From positions 1 to 59,211 of the forward strand of contig NZ_JAAILA010000034.1 in the NCBI RefSeq assembly GCF_010974825.1: a DNA stretch of 59,211 nucleotides, read 5' to 3'. Shown here piece by piece: positions 57,556 through 59,211 of this stretch. A program made the position numbers and the translations under genes. Below the pieces are notes generated by a model, which made no database searches, was not told the origin of the DNA, and worked only from the letters and a program-made list of their open reading frames with translations. Source of the DNA: Aeromonas rivipollensis. GTDB lineage: Bacteria > Pseudomonadota > Gammaproteobacteria > Enterobacterales > Aeromonadaceae. How positions within the stretch are numbered: the first letter of the stretch is position 1; every line of letters begins with the position of its first letter.

Positions 57556-59211
57556 ATGCGCACCCAAATCATCGACAAAACCGTCGTCGTCTCTTCCGTG
57601 GAAGGCAATGTTCAGATCCTGCTTGCCGATGGCAGCAGCCGTCCTCTCCAGCCTGGCGAGATATTGCAACCGGGCGCCAAGCTCAATATTGCCGACGATG
57701 CGAAATTGATGTTGGCACCCTACGATGACAACCCCGGGCAGGCCGCAGCCGCCCCCGCCGAGACAGATATACCGGCCGAAGGGCAACCCTCATCATCGGC
57801 CGAGAACAGCAACCTCCCTCCAGAAATTGCAGCCTTGCAAGAATCCATCCTGCAAGGGGTCGACCCGACCAAGGACTTTGAAGCAGCCGCAGCCGGCGGG
57901 GCGCCTGCGGCAGGTGGGGGTGGCGGCATCGGCGGGGTCGCGGGGGCCAGTGGCAACGGCGGCTTCGTCGTCATCGATCGTGTCGGTGATGCGACCATAG
58001 CCGAGGCCGGATTTGATACCAGCTATGACGCCTTGCTCGATCAGAATGTGCTGCAGGAAGACGATCTTCTGCCAGAAAATGAGCTCGATGATCTGGATGA
58101 ATCTGAAGTCACCCAGGAAGACCAAGCCATCAGTGGCACCCTGCTGCTCAACAGCAGCAACTCCGACGGCCCTTTCGACGCGTCCATTGTTTCCTATAGC
58201 TGGGGTAGCAACATCGGCATTCTGGCCGGTGTCGAGAGCTCATTGGACGGGATAGGCACCCTCATCATCAATGCCGACGGCTCCTACACCTTCACTCCGG
58301 CACTCAATTACACAGGCCCTGTGCCGCCAGCCAACTACATAGTGACCGATGGCGACGATACCAATAACTCCATTCTGACCATCACCATTACCCCTACGGA
58401 TGAGACAGTCTCCTTGGGCGGGCTGCAGGTCGAAGGGGGCGAGCTTGTTCTGAATGAAGCGGCACTGGCCGATGGCAGCAGCCCGGATGCTGCCGGCCTG
58501 ACCAAGAGCGGCGCCTTCACCTTCAATGCGGCAGATGGCATCCAGAGCCTGACTCTGGGTGGCGTGGTACTCATCAGTAACGGTCAGGTCATCAGCAGTT
58601 TCCCGCAGGCGATCCCGAGCCCTCTGGGCAATCAGCTGTTGGTGACAGGCATCAGCTACAACCCGGTGACAGGCGCCGGCACTGTAACTTACAGCTACAC
58701 CCTGAGCGATAACGAGGCTCACACCCAGCCTGCCAATGACACTGCCCTGACCGAAAGTTTCAATGTTGTGCTGACGGACAGCGACGGTGACAGCACCAGT
58801 GCCAGTCTGGATGTGGTGATACTGGATGACGTACCCAGCGTACGCCTGCTCCCTGGGGCCGGTGAGCTGGGTGTGGTCAGCGTGGACGAGAGCTTGCCTG
58901 CCTTGGATGGTGCAGACAGCGATGGCATAGGCAGTGCGACCCTGGCGGCAGCCGTGGTGCAAGCCCAGTTCAGCCATGCCTTCGGTGCAGACGGGGCGGG
59001 CAACATCGGCTACAACCTGGCCCTCACTGGCAGCAATGTGGCGAGCGGCCTCTATGCGATTGATCCGCTGGCCGCCAATTGCCAGGGCACTCAGATAGTG
59101 CTCAATCAAGTGGGCAATGTCATCACCGGCAGCGCCAACGGGGTGAGCTACTTCACCCTCACCATAGATCCGGCCACGGGCGCCGTGACCCTGAACTTAC
59201 TGGACAATGTC
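57556..59211 (+). CDS. lapA: Giant surface adhesin LapA, N-terminal part (3' end outside window)
   Basis: It is open to the window edge (552 residues seen). Residues 1-110 are the retention module of LapA-type adhesins (VSSVEGNVQILLADG, LQPGEILQPGAKL), which plugs the secretion channel. It ends in DPTKDFEAAAAGG: the alanine run at 110-113 is the expected LapG cleavage site (TAAG in P. fluorescens). A Gly-rich linker (116-130), an acidic segment (EDDLLPENELDD) and then Ig-like repeats follow. The last 140 residues are the start of a T1SS-143-type repeat (VSVDESLPALDGADSDGIG). The ATG at 57556 has GGAG 8 bases upstream; the ATG at 57550 is too close to it. Confidence 0.92.
   Translation, partial: MRTQIIDKTVVVSSVEGNVQILLADGSSRPLQPGEILQPGAKLNIADDAKLMLAPYDDNPGQAAAAPAETDIPAEGQPSSSAENSNLPPEIAALQESILQGVDPTKDFEAAAAGGAPAAGGGGGIGGVAGASGNGGFVVIDRVGDATIAEAGFDTSYDALLDQNVLQEDDLLPENELDDLDESEVTQEDQAISGTLLLNSSNSDGPFDASIVSYSWGSNIGILAGVESSLDGIGTLIINADGSYTFTPALNYTGPVPPANYIVTDGDDTNNSILTITITPTDETVSLGGLQVEGGELVLNEAALADGSSPDAAGLTKSGAFTFNAADGIQSLTLGGVVLISNGQVISSFPQAIPSPLGNQLLVTGISYNPVTGAGTVTYSYTLSDNEAHTQPANDTALTESFNVVLTDSDGDSTSASLDVVILDDVPSVRLLPGAGELGVVSVDESLPALDGADSDGIGSATLAAAVVQAQFSHAFGADGAGNIGYNLALTGSNVASGLYAIDPLAANCQGTQIVLNQVGNVITGSANGVSYFTLTIDPATGAVTLNLLDNV

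Overview
The window looks like chromosomal DNA of a GC-rich gammaproteobacterium, and the protein sequences suggest Aeromonas. That genus call is a judgement from remembered family sequences, since no search could be run. Almost everything is core metabolism. I see no rRNA, tRNA, CRISPR array, transposase, integrase or phage gene.

Layout. (1) 1-5284 is the C-terminal part of a giant RTX adhesin whose start lies outside the window. (2) 5521-16384 holds yciH, feoABC, glgC, pilU, a DUF486 membrane protein, an orphan solute-binding protein, btuC-btuD, aroH and dgkA. (3) 16595-21287 is a minus-strand run: serA, rpiA, ygfA and an NhaC-family transporter that may be the methionine carrier MetT. Both rpiA and the NhaC-family gene are followed by extra diverged copies of their own 3' ends, the most unusual structure in the window. 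(4) 21609-29651 holds dapB, carA-carB (carA starts at TTG, with regulatory sites upstream) and a long-form leuA. (5) 29906-41678 holds a diguanylate cyclase, a DUF1615 lipoprotein, a NERD/zinc-finger protein, an outer-membrane beta-barrel protein, a DedA protein, an RhlE-type helicase, a DUF2913 protein, a questin-oxidase-like enzyme divergent from soxR, and a cystine-type ABC transporter. (6) 41762-49196 holds gltB-gltD and the divergent yhcC. (7) 49568-59211 is a complete Lap surface-adhesion locus: lapB, lapC, lapE, lapG, lapD and the 5' end of lapA.

How the parts work together. LapB, LapC and LapE form a type I secretion channel. LapA keeps an N-terminal retention plug with an Ala-rich cleavage site. 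LapG is the periplasmic protease that cuts it, and LapD is a c-di-GMP receptor with degenerate GGDEF and EAL motifs that holds LapG back. The diguanylate cyclase at 29906 could feed the same signal, but this is not shown. SoxR and the questin-oxidase-like gene share a SoxR box centred in a 19-bp promoter spacer, which suggests a redox-triggered enzyme against quinone-like compounds. The feo promoter carries an FNR-like site where anaerobic activation would be expected.

Both window edges cut through giant adhesin genes on the same strand. They are probably two different genes, because the 52 kb between them is ordinary chromosome.
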